A DNA stretch of 42,123 bases from Acidobacteriota bacterium (GCA_005799825.1 SYFT01000007.1:1-42123); one strand, 5' to 3'. Shown: positions 8,320 to 16,816, counted from the first letter of the stretch. Translations and numbers: made by a program. Notes: generated by a model not told the origin, from the sequence alone.

Positions 8320-10509
8320 TTAAGGCCTGACGATGAACGCCACTTCGCGCATCGCCTCGTTGGTGCCATCGGTGACAACGACCTGAAGACGATATGCGCC
8401 CGGGGTGAGCTGGTTCAGGGGCAGCGAGATGTCTAGGGAGGGCTGGGTGCCGAATTCCAGCACGCGGTCAAACGTCGCCACTACCGTGCCGTCTGGCGCC
8501 AGGGCCGAGATGGTGGCAGTCAGTGCCGTTGCGTTGCGCTGAACGGCCTTAAAGTACAAGCGCAACGTGTCCCTCGCGACAAACGCCCGGTCGAGCGTCG
8601 GGTCGAAGGGAATAGCCAGCGGCGGCGCCGACAGCGTCGTGGGCACAACAGGAGCACCTCGTGCCCTCGGCGGAATGGTGTCTCGTGTCACTGCCTCCAC
8701 GCTCGTCGTCTGAATCCTCACGGGCGTCAGGTCGCGCGCGATCGGGATGTGTGGGCCGTCGGCGTACGCAATCACCAGATCCGTCAACTGCAGGTCGTCT
8801 TTTGAAAAGTCAGGCACATCGAAGGAGAGATAGACGGACCCACCGGCGTTGAGTTTCTCGCTCGTGGCCGAGGCGCGCAATTGGTAGTGGCCCGACGGCA
8901 GCGGCATTTCAGACATGATCTCGTACGTCACCTTGTCTGGGACGACGACAAGTCCGGGCCGGGGCCGCAGCGTTACCTTGGCGCCTGAGCTCTGCCGTTC
9001 GCGCACCTTGGCGCCCTTCATATCAATCGCGTACATTCCGTATTCGATGTCGTCGAGCAGCCGGTCCGAGTCGCCTTCCTTCATGGCGGTCGTCGGCACC
9101 GTGAGTTCCAGCGCGATGACGACGCGCGCGTGTTTTCCTCCGGCTGGGCCTGGCGGCATCGGAATCGCCTGCAAGCGAAGCGGAAGGTCGTTCTTGGGAA
9201 GCGCGCCACCCACCAGGCGGTTGAGTTCGCTCGTCGGCTTGGGCGGATCAGGCGCTCCTTCGAGCTGATACCCGCGCCGATACCGAAGCGTCAGTTCAGG
9301 CCGACCCTTCACCTCAACGGCGATCGGGCGATAGCCCCTGCCGTTCATGTCAGACGGGTAGAAACCCAGCAGGTAGTAGTTGTCGAGGTCGGTGATGATT
9401 TGCGAAATGCTGCCGGTGAAGTCGTCGGTGTTGACCACCGCAAAGCCACCGGTTTCCTCCGACACGATCTTCAGGCCCTGCTGGGCCTTGCGCACCCAGG
9501 CGTTCCAGGCCGTTGGTGAGCCCTGCACTTCATCGCCGACGCACGGGTCATTCCCGATACCCCTCTCACCACGAGGGGGTGGGAAGCACTCCTCCGCCAG
9601 TTTGTGCGGCGTGATCAGGCCACGTGGATCGATGGAGTACGTCGCGACGTTCCCACGTCGCATCGCGTTCATCGTGTTCAGCAGCTGATACTCATAGGAC
9701 GACGCCGGCGTTCGAGGATTCGAGGAGACGATATTGGAGATCTGCTCGCCACCGTCAAACAAGCCGCTGATGTCCTTCGCCACGTTCTCGGAGACCAGGA
9801 TGAACGCTTTCCGGCGTTTGTCGTCGCGCCCGAGAATCGTCGCCGCATCTTCCAGCGCACGGTAGAGGTCACGATTGGCGTTGAGTTCCTGAATCTCGCA
9901 CCCGGGATCCACGTTTGACGCGTCCGCTGTCTCGGCATCCCGCAGGATGGCGATCGGTTCACACACATCGAGCGGTCGCCGAGTCGGCCGGCGCCCCATG
10001 AACTTGTCGATAGATCCGAGCAGTCGCGACCGGTCATCGGTCACCTCCACACCGTGATCGCCACCGGTCTGGATCAGCGACATCGACGACTCTGGTCCCA
10101 GTTCGTTCACAATGTTGCGCGCGATGCCTTTCACCGTGTCGGTCCGGCCCCGATACGTGTGGAGGTCGTCGAGCACTATCACGACCAGTCGTCCGGCCTT
10201 CGCGCTTGTGTTGCTCGCCACGTCCACCCGCGTTTCTGGAGGAAGCGGTGGCAACTCAGTGGCCCGCGCAATTGACCACTGGACTTCTGTAAAGGTCTCG
10301 ATGCTCTGCGCCTTCTTCCGATCCCTCAGGATGAAGTCGTCTTTCGTCAGGCCGTGAACCCGCTGGCCCGCCGTGTCGACAACGACCACGTCGATCTCAA
10401 CCAATTCGGTGTTGGTGCGAAAGACCGGCGGCTGTTGGGGGGCCTGCTGGGCGGTGACGCTCACACCGATGACCGGCAGCGCGAAAGCAACAAACCAAGC
10501 TCGATTCAT
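8320..10509 (-). CDS. Secreted VWA-domain protein (VWFA-related Acidobacterial domain)
   Basis: A 729-residue exported protein. ATG 10509 gives a signal peptide (MNRAWFVAFALPVIGVSVTA, then QQAP); the open frame continues upstream to 10791 but only through the palindrome and the divergent gene. Residues about 30-75 form the conserved N-terminal segment (FRTNTELVEIDVVVVDTAGQ, GLTKDDFILRD). A VWA domain follows (LVVIVLDDLHTYRG, NELGPESSMSLIQTG), with a MIDAS changed from DxSxS to DDLHT, as is usual in this family. After a Cys-containing insertion, the C-terminal 300 residues are beta-rich and end LNQLTPGAYRLQVVVTDG. Such proteins are surface or periplasmic adhesin-like factors of unknown partner. 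The stop TAA lies just before the PPK2 remnant. Confidence 0.85.
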   Translation of the reverse strand: MNRAWFVAFALPVIGVSVTAQQAPQQPPVFRTNTELVEIDVVVVDTAGQRVHGLTKDDFILRDRKKAQSIETFTEVQWSIARATELPPLPPETRVDVASNTSAKAGRLVVIVLDDLHTYRGRTDTVKGIARNIVNELGPESSMSLIQTGGDHGVEVTDDRSRLLGSIDKFMGRRPTRRPLDVCEPIAILRDAETADASNVDPGCEIQELNANRDLYRALEDAATILGRDDKRRKAFILVSENVAKDISGLFDGGEQISNIVSSNPRTPASSYEYQLLNTMNAMRRGNVATYSIDPRGLITPHKLAEECFPPPRGERGIGNDPCVGDEVQGSPTAWNAWVRKAQQGLKIVSEETGGFAVVNTDDFTGSISQIITDLDNYYLLGFYPSDMNGRGYRPIAVEVKGRPELTLRYRRGYQLEGAPDPPKPTSELNRLVGGALPKNDLPLRLQAIPMPPGPAGGKHARVVIALELTVPTTAMKEGDSDRLLDDIEYGMYAIDMKGAKVRERQSSGAKVTLRPRPGLVVVPDKVTYEIMSEMPLPSGHYQLRASATSEKLNAGGSVYLSFDVPDFSKDDLQLTDLVIAYADGPHIPIARDLTPVRIQTTSVEAVTRDTIPPRARGAPVVPTTLSAPPLAIPFDPTLDRAFVARDTLRLYFKAVQRNATALTATISALAPDGTVVATFDRVLEFGTQPSLDISLPLNQLTPGAYRLQVVVTDGTNEAMREVAFIVRP

Positions 10510-10517
10510 CGCTGACG

Positions 10518-10523
10518 AGTATA
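10518..10523 (-). promoter_or_regulatory. -10 box TATACT, leaderless promoter of the VWA gene
   Basis: Minus-strand TATACT (5/6 to TATAAT) ends 8 nt before ATG 10509, with no Shine-Dalgarno between. Its position supports 10509 as the true start and implies a leaderless or nearly leaderless mRNA. The place where a -35 would be falls in the outer arm of the palindrome at 10541-10623. Confidence 0.5.
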
Positions 10524-10540
10524 CGGGGGGATCCACATAG

Positions 10541-10623
10541 GGGGACGGGTGTCGTCCTATAGAAAACTCCACGGACTTGCACTGAGAAGTCCTGGAAGTT
10601 TTCAAAGGATGACACCCGTCCCC
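10541..10623. repeat. 83-bp imperfect palindrome (REP/MITE-like)
   Basis: The outer arms are 18 bp each (10541-10558 and 10606-10623) with one mismatch and carry the core GGGGACGGGTGTC / GACACCCGTCCCC. Inside them a GAAAACT-CC / GG-AAGTTTTC pairing continues the stem with a one-base bulge, and GGACTT (10573-10578) pairs with AAGTCC (10587-10592) around a short loop. The element sits between the divergent VWA and DPP4 genes, upstream of both -10 boxes. It looks like an extragenic palindromic element; no coding capacity is seen. It shares the CGGGTGTC core with the hairpin at 13379-13433. Confidence 0.75.
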
Positions 10624-10627
10624 GTTG

Positions 10628-10633
10628 TATAGT
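10628..10633 (+). promoter_or_regulatory. -10 box TATAGT and RBS of the DPP4 gene
   Basis: TATAGT begins five bases after the palindrome ends. Transcription would start near 10640. AAGGAG (10644-10649) then precedes ATG 10655 by 5 nt, fixing that start instead of the upstream GTG 10625. No convincing -35 is visible because the position is taken by the palindrome arm. Confidence 0.45.
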
Positions 10634-10654
10634 TCGCTTGCCCAAGGAGCCACT

Positions 10655-13366
10655 ATGAAATACCTGTTCCGTCTCGTCCCAATTCTTGTGTTTGCGGCGC
10701 TTGCCGCGCCCCAGTCCATGGAGGCCCAGCAGGCTCCATCGGCGTCAATGTCCACCACGGCGACCGCCGGCCGGGAGTTGCCAAAGCCCAACTACGACCT
10801 CGCCTTCCGCTGGACGTCCACCAAGGTGGGCAAATACGTCTTCAGCACTGCGGTCGCGCCAAACTGGCTCGAGTTCAGCGACCGCTTCTGGTATCAGTAC
10901 GAAACACCGGCCGGCATGAAATGGTGGATGGTGGACCCGGTCAAAAAGACGAAGACTCCGGTCTTTGAGAACGCCAAGCTGGCGGCACAGCTCACGCGCA
11001 TCCTGCGCACGCCCTATGACTCTGAGCATCTGCCTGTGACGCAGTTGCGGTTCTTCGACAACGACACGAAGATCCGGTTCAGCGTCTCGTTGCCGCGTGA
11101 GTCCCGTGTGGTGACGTCCTCGGGTGCAGAAATGAACGGCCTGACGCTGACCGAGGCTGAGATTCGGCAGCAGGAGCAGAGCGGCCGTGGCGGCCGTGGC
11201 GGTGGCCGCGGTGGAGAACAGGGTGGCCGCGCAGGTGGCGCCGGTCCGGCCACACCGACTGGCAACAAGACGTGGTGGCTTGAGTACGACATTGCCACCG
11301 GCACTGTGGTGCTCAACGAGAAGCACGAGCCGGAGCCCACGGCACCGGCATGGGCGCAGGTGTCGCCCGACAAGCAGACGATCCTCTTCGCCCGTGGCCA
11401 GAACCTGTTCATGATGGATGCCAAGGGCTACGCCGTTGCGCAGAAGACGCCGAATGACGCGTCCGTAGTCGAAGTGCAGCTCACCACCGATGGCGAAGAG
11501 CACTATGGTTACGCACCGACGCAGCAGGGCGGCCAGGACGATGAAGAGCAGGATCAGGGCGGAGGCCGAGGGGGCCAGACCGGGACGGGCGCAGCCGCGG
11601 CGGGTCATGAAAACGACAAGAAGTTCGGGCCGCGTCGTCGCTCGGTCGGCGTTTCGTGGTCGCAGGACCACAAGAAGTTCTCGTTACAGCGCACCGACTC
11701 GCGCAAGGTGGGGGACCTGTGGGTCATCAACTCGCTCTCGAATCCCCGCCCGCGCCTCGAGACCTACAAGTACGGCCTGCCGGGCGAAGCGAATCAGCCC
11801 CAGTCGGAACTCCAGGTATTCGACATCGCGTCGCGCAAGCCGTTGAAGCTCTTGACCGACGCGTTCAAGGACCAGAACCTCGGGTCGTCTTCGATGGCGC
11901 TCACCAATCTGCAGCGTCTGAAGAATGACACCGCCACGCGCTGGATCACACCGGCCGGCGACAAGATGTTCTACACGCGGCTGAGCCGCGACCAGAAGCG
12001 GTTCGATGTAGTGGAAGCAGATACGATGACCGGCGAAGCGCGCGTGGTGGTGGCCGAGCGGCTCAACACCTACATCGAAAGCCAGCCCATACGCCTCATT
12101 ACCAATGCGACAGGTGGCAAGGAAATCATCCACTGGTCGGAACGGGATGGGTGGGGCCATTACTACCTGTATGACCTGAAGGGGACTCTGATCCGGCAGC
12201 TCACCCAGGGCGAGTTCGTCAGCACCGGCATCGTCGGCGTGGACGAAAAGAGCCGACTGATGTTTGTCCACGCGGTAGGCCGCGAAAAGGGTGAAGATCC
12301 CTACTTCCAGCACCTCTATCGCGTCAATCTCGATACGGGTGACATGAAGCTCGTAACGCCCGGCAACGGGTCGCACACGGCATTAATGAACGACAAGGCG
12401 ACGTTTGCGGTGGATAACTGGTCGCGTATCGACATGGCGCCTGAGTCGGTGCTGTATGACTCGCTCGGCAACAAGGTGATGGACCTTGAGAAGACCGACG
12501 TCTCCTCGTTACTCGCCGCCGGCTTCAAGTATCCCGAAGCCTTCACCGTGAAGGCCGACGATGGCGTCACGGACCTGTATGGCGTGATGTATAAGCCGTT
12601 CGACTTCGACCCGGCGAAGCGATATCCCATCATCGAATACGTCTACCCTGGTCCGCAGACCGAGAGCGTCACGAAGACGTTCTCCCCGCGCCAGGCCAAC
12701 GTGATGCTGGCGCAGTTCGGCTTCATCGTGGTTGAAGTGGGCAACCGCGGCGGTAACCCGCAACGGTCGAAGTGGTATCACAACTTCGGGTATGGCAACC
12801 TGCGCGACTACGGATTGGCAGACAAGAAGGCGGCCGTCGAGCAACTCGCCAAGCGCCATCCGTGGATCGATCCGAACCTGGTCGGCATTTATGGCCACTC
12901 CGGCGGCGGATTTATGTCCACTGCGGCGATGTTTGTGTATCCGGACTTCTTCAAGGTGGCCGTGTCCACGTCTGGCAACCACGACAACAGTGTGTACAAC
13001 CGTGCGTGGAGTGAAAAGCACGACGGCGTGAAGGAAATCGAGAAGGACGGTCAAGTCACCTTTGAATACGACATCGACAAGAACCAGGACCTGGCTAAGA
13101 ACCTCAAAGGCAAGTTGCTGCTGATGACCGGCGACATCGACAATAATGTGCATCCGGCGGGCACATACCGCGTGGTGGACGCCCTCATCAAAGCCAACAA
13201 GCGGTTCGACTTCCACATCATCCCGGGCAAGAGGCACGGGTATGCGGACGCAGGCGACTGGTCGGCCGCCATGCGCGCCGATTACTTCTGCCGGCACCTC
13301 CTTGGGTGGGCGCCGACTGACGCCGACATCATGGAACTGCAGCGCGAGGTGGCGATCCGCCGGTGA
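10655..13366 (+). CDS. Dipeptidyl peptidase IV-like S9 serine peptidase, exported
   Basis: A 903-residue S9 peptidase with signal peptide (MKYLFRLVPILVFAALAAP, cleaved near MEAQ). The N-terminal two thirds form the DPPIV propeller; the C-terminal 250 residues form the alpha/beta hydrolase. The catalytic triad can be read: Ser749 in GIYGHSGGGFM, Asp829 in TGDIDNNVHPAG and His861 in PGKRHGYADAG. The family removes dipeptides from N-termini of peptides, often after Pro or Ala. Two low-complexity insertions, Gly/Arg-rich near residues 175-200 and Gln/Asp/Gly-rich near 290-320, interrupt propeller loops and are not part of the usual fold. The start is fixed by AAGGAG 5 nt upstream. The stop overlaps the GTG of the following PD40 gene (GTGA). 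Confidence 0.9.
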   Translation: MKYLFRLVPILVFAALAAPQSMEAQQAPSASMSTTATAGRELPKPNYDLAFRWTSTKVGKYVFSTAVAPNWLEFSDRFWYQYETPAGMKWWMVDPVKKTKTPVFENAKLAAQLTRILRTPYDSEHLPVTQLRFFDNDTKIRFSVSLPRESRVVTSSGAEMNGLTLTEAEIRQQEQSGRGGRGGGRGGEQGGRAGGAGPATPTGNKTWWLEYDIATGTVVLNEKHEPEPTAPAWAQVSPDKQTILFARGQNLFMMDAKGYAVAQKTPNDASVVEVQLTTDGEEHYGYAPTQQGGQDDEEQDQGGGRGGQTGTGAAAAGHENDKKFGPRRRSVGVSWSQDHKKFSLQRTDSRKVGDLWVINSLSNPRPRLETYKYGLPGEANQPQSELQVFDIASRKPLKLLTDAFKDQNLGSSSMALTNLQRLKNDTATRWITPAGDKMFYTRLSRDQKRFDVVEADTMTGEARVVVAERLNTYIESQPIRLITNATGGKEIIHWSERDGWGHYYLYDLKGTLIRQLTQGEFVSTGIVGVDEKSRLMFVHAVGREKGEDPYFQHLYRVNLDTGDMKLVTPGNGSHTALMNDKATFAVDNWSRIDMAPESVLYDSLGNKVMDLEKTDVSSLLAAGFKYPEAFTVKADDGVTDLYGVMYKPFDFDPAKRYPIIEYVYPGPQTESVTKTFSPRQANVMLAQFGFIVVEVGNRGGNPQRSKWYHNFGYGNLRDYGLADKKAAVEQLAKRHPWIDPNLVGIYGHSGGGFMSTAAMFVYPDFFKVAVSTSGNHDNSVYNRAWSEKHDGVKEIEKDGQVTFEYDIDKNQDLAKNLKGKLLLMTGDIDNNVHPAGTYRVVDALIKANKRFDFHIIPGKRHGYADAGDWSAAMRADYFCRHLLGWAPTDADIMELQREVAIRR

Positions 13367-14340
13367 GTGTCCGGAAACGCAAAAAGACGTCGGGTGTCTT
13401 TTTAGAGGAAAAAGACACCCGACGTCTTTTTGCGAGGTCGTTTCTGTCGGTGGCAGGCGCGGTCGTCGCTGCGGTCGCCGCCCTGATTTACTGGGGCGGC
13501 GGCGCCAATTCGAGCGCACCGGCCGTCGTCCGGGACGGCGCGCCCGCGTGGTCGCCCGACGGCAAGCAACTCGCGTTTTACTCAGAGGTCGGCGGCAAAC
13601 CCGCCGACCTCTTCGTTGTGGATGCGACCGGTCTCAAGGTCCGGCAACTGACCGACACGCCCGAGGCCGAGGGCTATCCGGCCTGGTCCCCCGATGGCCG
13701 GCAGATCGCCTTCGAATCACACACGGCCGACGGCAATTTCGACGTGTACGTGATGAAAACCGACGGCTCCAATGTGCGCCGGCTGACTCGCGAGCCGCGG
13801 CGCGACGTTGGACCTGCGTGGTCGCCTGATGGCGCGAAGATCGCCTTCATGTCGGATCGCGATGGCAAGGAGTTCAACCTTTACTTGATGAACGCCGACG
13901 GTTCTGGGGTGGAGCTTTTGACCTTGGGAGAGACAGACTGGTTTCCTCAGTTCTCTCCGGACGGGCGCCGGATCGCCTTCCATCGGTGGAGTGACGTCCA
14001 CGTCATCAGCCTCGACGACCGAAGGCCGGTCCGGTTGACCGTGGACCCCGACAACGGGATGTACCCGTCCTGGTCGCCCGATGGCGTCCGACTCACCTTC
14101 ATGAGCCGGCGGGGAGGCCCGACCTCTATTTTCACCATGAACGCCGACGGCTCGAACCAGCAGGAGTTGGTGCGCCTAGCCACCGGGAGCGCCATCGACC
14201 CCCGTTGGTCGCCAGACGGCAAGACGATTGCCTTTGTGAGCGTCCCCGAGCAGGCGGTTTCCGAGGCACAGGCGGCCACCCAAAGTCGCGTGCTCTACAC
14301 TGTCAATGTCGAAACTAGAGCGATCGCGCCGTTGAGATAG
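13363..14340 (+). CDS. PD40/TolB-like beta-propeller protein with N-terminal membrane anchor
   Basis: A 325-residue protein from GTG 13363, which overlaps the DPP4 stop by 4 nt. An uncleaved anchor or signal (RSFLSVAGAVVAAVAALIYW) precedes six PD40 repeats: PAWSPDGKQLAFYSE, PAWSPDGRQIAFES, PAWSPDGAKIAFMSD, PQFSPDGRRIAFHR, PSWSPDGVRLTFMSR and PRWSPDGKTIAFVS. This is one complete six-bladed TolB-type propeller, probably periplasmic, and may bind a protein or peptide partner. The N-terminal 25 codons are formed by a perfect inverted repeat (13379-13433). If that repeat is non-coding, the start would be GTG 13450 (296 residues), but then the anchor loses its preceding Arg residues. The stop is TAG. 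I favour the longer form slightly. Confidence 0.8.
   Translation: MSVRKRKKTSGVFLEEKDTRRLFARSFLSVAGAVVAAVAALIYWGGGANSSAPAVVRDGAPAWSPDGKQLAFYSEVGGKPADLFVVDATGLKVRQLTDTPEAEGYPAWSPDGRQIAFESHTADGNFDVYVMKTDGSNVRRLTREPRRDVGPAWSPDGAKIAFMSDRDGKEFNLYLMNADGSGVELLTLGETDWFPQFSPDGRRIAFHRWSDVHVISLDDRRPVRLTVDPDNGMYPSWSPDGVRLTFMSRRGGPTSIFTMNADGSNQQELVRLATGSAIDPRWSPDGKTIAFVSVPEQAVSEAQAATQSRVLYTVNVETRAIAPLR
13379..13433. repeat. Perfect 25-bp inverted repeat with 5-nt loop, terminator-like
   Basis: Arms 13379-13403 and 13409-13433 are exact reverse complements around the loop AGAGG. Each arm is a GC-rich core (GACGTCGGGTGTC) flanked by runs of five A or T, so an RNA copy on either strand would form a strong stem followed by U residues, as in a bidirectional terminator. 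It starts 13 bp after the DPP4 stop and lies within the first 25 codons of the next frame. It could be the DPP4 terminator, an attenuator, or a mobile palindrome that has become coding. Confidence 0.8.
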
Positions 14341-14359
14341 ATAATGAGACGTGTCTCAT
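14340..14359 (+). promoter_or_regulatory. Candidate promoter and dyad operator of the feo operon
   Basis: A -10-like GATAAT (14340-14345) overlaps a dyad ATGAGAC-GT-GTCTCAT (14344-14359), placed across the expected transcription start and just before feoA. Operators in this position usually repress. Feo operons are commonly controlled by Fur or DtxR-type iron regulators, but this dyad matches neither consensus as I know them, so the regulator is not named. Confidence 0.45.
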
Positions 14360-14363
14360 CTTA

Positions 14364-14645
14364 GTGATAGGATTCTCGGCAGAGCCGACCGTGACCCTCG
14401 CGCCTGCCACCCCCATTTCCCTCTGTGACCTTGCCGCCGGCGCCGTGGCCCGATTGCATGAGGCGCAGCTCGATCCGGAAAGCTGTCACCAGTTGCGCTC
14501 GCTCGGCCTGACCGAAGCGTGCACCTTCCGCCTCTGCAAAACAGGCGAGCCCTGTATCGTCCAGGTCCGGTCCACAAGGATTGGCATTTCCGGCTCTGTG
14601 GCTCGACACATTTTTGTGGTGCCGCTTCCTGCCGGCGCGAGTTGA
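14364..14645 (+). CDS. feoA: FeoA-domain protein, ferrous iron transport
   Basis: A small SH3-like FeoA protein, 93 residues from GTG 14364 (84 if GTG 14391 is used). The FeoA core starts at PISLCDLAAGAVARLHEAQL and continues RSLGLTEACTFRLCKTGEPCIVQVRSTRIGISGSVARHIFV, keeping the LGL and IGIS positions typical of the fold. It acts in the cytoplasm on the FeoB G-protein domain in Fe(II) uptake. It is followed after one nucleotide by feoB, so they are co-transcribed. Several Cys residues are present (for example in LCKTGEPC), which is not universal in the family. The N-terminal start is uncertain because no Shine-Dalgarno is clear. Confidence 0.85.
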   Translation: MIGFSAEPTVTLAPATPISLCDLAAGAVARLHEAQLDPESCHQLRSLGLTEACTFRLCKTGEPCIVQVRSTRIGISGSVARHIFVVPLPAGAS

Positions 14646-14646
14646 G

Positions 14647-16602
14647 ATGAGTGCGTCCTCGGTGGCGCTGCTCGGGAATCCCAACACCGGCAAGACCACA
14701 CTCTTTAATCGTCTCTGCGGGGCCCGCGCCAAGACCTCGAACTTCCCGGGAACGACCACGGCCATGCGCGTGGGCCGCAGCCAGGTGGGCTCTGAATCCA
14801 TTGAGGTCATCGATCTGCCGGGGCTGTACTCATTGCAGGGTGAGTCGCCGGAGGCCACCATTGTCCGCGGCGTCCTGCGCGGCGACGCCGATTTGCGCCC
14901 ATCCGCGGTGATCGCGCTCGTGGACGCGTCCAACCTGTTCCGCAATCTCGTACTCGTCGGCGAACTTCTCACGTTTGATGAGCCGGTCGTTGTGGCGCTC
15001 AACATGGTGGACATCGCCGAGCGCACGGGACTGCGCCTTGACGTGCCGACGCTTTCGCGGCGCTTCGGGGTGCCGGTTGTGCCGATGGTGGCGTCGAAGG
15101 GCATCGGCCTTGATGACCTGCGCACCATCATGGCGTCGCTGGCCACGGGCGCAACTGCGCGGGTGCGGCCACCCGACCTGCCGGCGTCAGGTGCCACCCT
15201 TGAGCAATTCACCGCGTGGACAGACGATGTGCTGAATGATGCGTATCCGGGCGGCGCACCGGCTGCGGCGTCGGACGCGCGGACCGAACGTATCGATCGG
15301 GTACTGACGCATCCGTTATCGGGCACGCTTGTGTTCCTGACTGTGATGGGCGCGTTGTTCTGGACGCTGTTTGAACTGGCCGCAATACCAATGGACTTGA
15401 TTGAGCTCACGTTTGGCTACCTCGGGGCCGGTGTGAGTTCGGTGATGCCTGCCGGTGCGATTCGAGAGCTCCTCATTGACGGCGTGATTGGCGGCATCGC
15501 CGGCACGGTGGTATTCCTGCCGCAGATTTGCCTGCTGTTTTTCATGATCAGCCTGCTCGAGGACACAGGCTACCTGGCGCGGGCCGCGTTCGTGAACGAT
15601 CGAATTTTCCGCCGGTTCGGATTGCCCGGGCAGGCGTTTGTGCCCCTGCTCACTGCGCACGCGTGCGCGCTGCCGGCCATCATGAGTACGCGGCTGATTC
15701 CCGATCGGCGCGACCGCCTGGCGACGATCATGGTGGCGCCATTCATGAGTTGCTCGGCGCGGCTGCCTGTGTACATCCTGCTGACCGGGCTGTTGTTTGC
15801 CGACCGCCCAGAGCTGGCCGGCCTCGCATTTGCGGGCTGCTATCTGCTCGGTTCGGCCGCTGCGTTTTTCAGCGCGTGGCTGTTCGGCAAGATCGCGCTC
15901 AAGGGCACACCTCGGCCGATGGTGCTGGAACTGCCCACCTACAAGCGGCCGTCATGGACCAATGCGGTGCTCACGGCCAGGGATCAAGGGCAGGCATTCC
16001 TCCAGACCACGGGCACGGTCATCGTGGCGATTTGTGTGGTGATGTGGTGGCTGAGCGCGTATCCCAAGGTGGATGCGCCTGTGGAAGCGGTCGAGCTGCG
16101 CCTGGCCGCCGAGGCGAGGGTGGCTCCTGCAGAGGCCGACGACCTTCTGACGCGCGCCGACGCGATTCAAGCCCAGGCGGAGCAGTCCGGCAGCTTCTCC
16201 GGCATGATGGGCCGGACGATTCAGCCCGTGTTTCAGCCCCTCGGCTACGACTGGCAGCTGACGGTCGGCGTGCTCACAAGTTTTCTTGCGCGCGAGGTGT
16301 TCGTGTCCACGATGTCGGTGATTGTGGGAGGCGGGGCAGAGGCGGAACCCGATGAGGGCATCCGCCAGCGTATTCGTACCATGACGCGAGACGACGGGTC
16401 GCTGGTGTTCACGCGCGCGACCGCTGCATCGGCGCTGGTCTTCTTTGTGCTGGCGATGCAGTGCCTGCCGACACTGGCGGTGACGCGCAAGGAGACGGGC
16501 AAGGTGAAGTACGCCGTCGTGCAACTCGTGTACATGTCCGGCCTGGCGTACGTGACTGCGCTCGTGGTGTATCAGTCGCTGAGGGCGATGGGGATCAGCT
16601 GA
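14647..16602 (+). CDS. feoB: FeoB ferrous iron transporter
   Basis: A 651-residue FeoB. The N-terminal G domain has G1 GNPNTGKT at residues 10-17, G3 DLPG (about 58-61) and G4 NMVD (about 119-122). The C-terminal membrane part holds the two Gate segments, including LPQICLLFFMISLLEDTGYL and ACALPAIMSTRLIPDRRDRL, the FMSCSARLPVY motif with its conserved Cys, and about eight or more membrane helices. It moves Fe(II) across the inner membrane. ATG 14647 is used because it falls directly after the FeoA stop and begins with the normal FeoB N-terminus. The open frame upstream of it is within feoA. Its stop overlaps the next small gene (TGATG). Confidence 0.95.
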   Translation: MSASSVALLGNPNTGKTTLFNRLCGARAKTSNFPGTTTAMRVGRSQVGSESIEVIDLPGLYSLQGESPEATIVRGVLRGDADLRPSAVIALVDASNLFRNLVLVGELLTFDEPVVVALNMVDIAERTGLRLDVPTLSRRFGVPVVPMVASKGIGLDDLRTIMASLATGATARVRPPDLPASGATLEQFTAWTDDVLNDAYPGGAPAAASDARTERIDRVLTHPLSGTLVFLTVMGALFWTLFELAAIPMDLIELTFGYLGAGVSSVMPAGAIRELLIDGVIGGIAGTVVFLPQICLLFFMISLLEDTGYLARAAFVNDRIFRRFGLPGQAFVPLLTAHACALPAIMSTRLIPDRRDRLATIMVAPFMSCSARLPVYILLTGLLFADRPELAGLAFAGCYLLGSAAAFFSAWLFGKIALKGTPRPMVLELPTYKRPSWTNAVLTARDQGQAFLQTTGTVIVAICVVMWWLSAYPKVDAPVEAVELRLAAEARVAPAEADDLLTRADAIQAQAEQSGSFSGMMGRTIQPVFQPLGYDWQLTVGVLTSFLAREVFVSTMSVIVGGGAEAEPDEGIRQRIRTMTRDDGSLVFTRATAASALVFFVLAMQCLPTLAVTRKETGKVKYAVVQLVYMSGLAYVTALVVYQSLRAMGIS

Positions 16603-16772
16603 TGGGCTGGCAGGACTGGCTCGTCACTGCTGTGGCCGCCCTGGCGGCGGCTATCGTGCTCTGGCGGACGCTTGGGTCGTGGAAGGACTCGAAACCTGGT
16701 TCGCCCACCGCGCCGGCGTGTGATGGGTGCGCGGTCGCGGAATTGGCGAAAGACAAGACATCGAAGTCCTGA
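16602..16772 (+). CDS. Small FeoB-associated Cys-containing membrane protein
   Basis: A 56-residue protein starting at ATG 16602, which overlaps the feoB stop by one base. It consists of one N-terminal membrane helix (WLVTAVAALAAAIVLW), a basic stretch and a CxxC motif (ACDGCAVAEL). This layout, and the place directly after feoB, match the FeoB-associated Cys-rich membrane protein family (p12-like), which is thought to assist FeoB in place of FeoC. Function is inferred from position and architecture. The gene is easily missed because longer open frames overlap it. The stop is immediately followed by a terminator hairpin. Confidence 0.8.
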   Translation: MGWQDWLVTAVAALAAAIVLWRTLGSWKDSKPGSPTAPACDGCAVAELAKDKTSKS

Positions 16773-16816
16773 AGTCCCGAGGTCCACGGAAGCCGTCTTC
16801 CATAAACCTCGGGACT
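16773..16816. terminator. Hairpin between feo operon and convergent VPS10 gene
   Basis: AGTCCCGAGGT (16773-16783) pairs perfectly with ACCTCGGGACT (16806-16816), and an inner GGAAG / CTTCC stem (16788-16792, 16797-16801) closes around CCGT. It lies in the gap between convergent stops (16772 and 16835), so it can serve both operons. No long T-run follows. The 3' arm overlaps a 13-base motif that recurs near 23191. Confidence 0.65.

Noticed and set aside
13379-13433. Riboswitch or T-box
   Set aside because: A single uninterrupted perfect stem without conserved bulges or a specifier loop does not resemble any riboswitch class.
12509-13519. Open frame of 336 codons on the minus strand, antisense to the DPP4 catalytic domain
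   Set aside because: The catalytic triad and fold are clearly on the plus strand; the antisense product has no motif.
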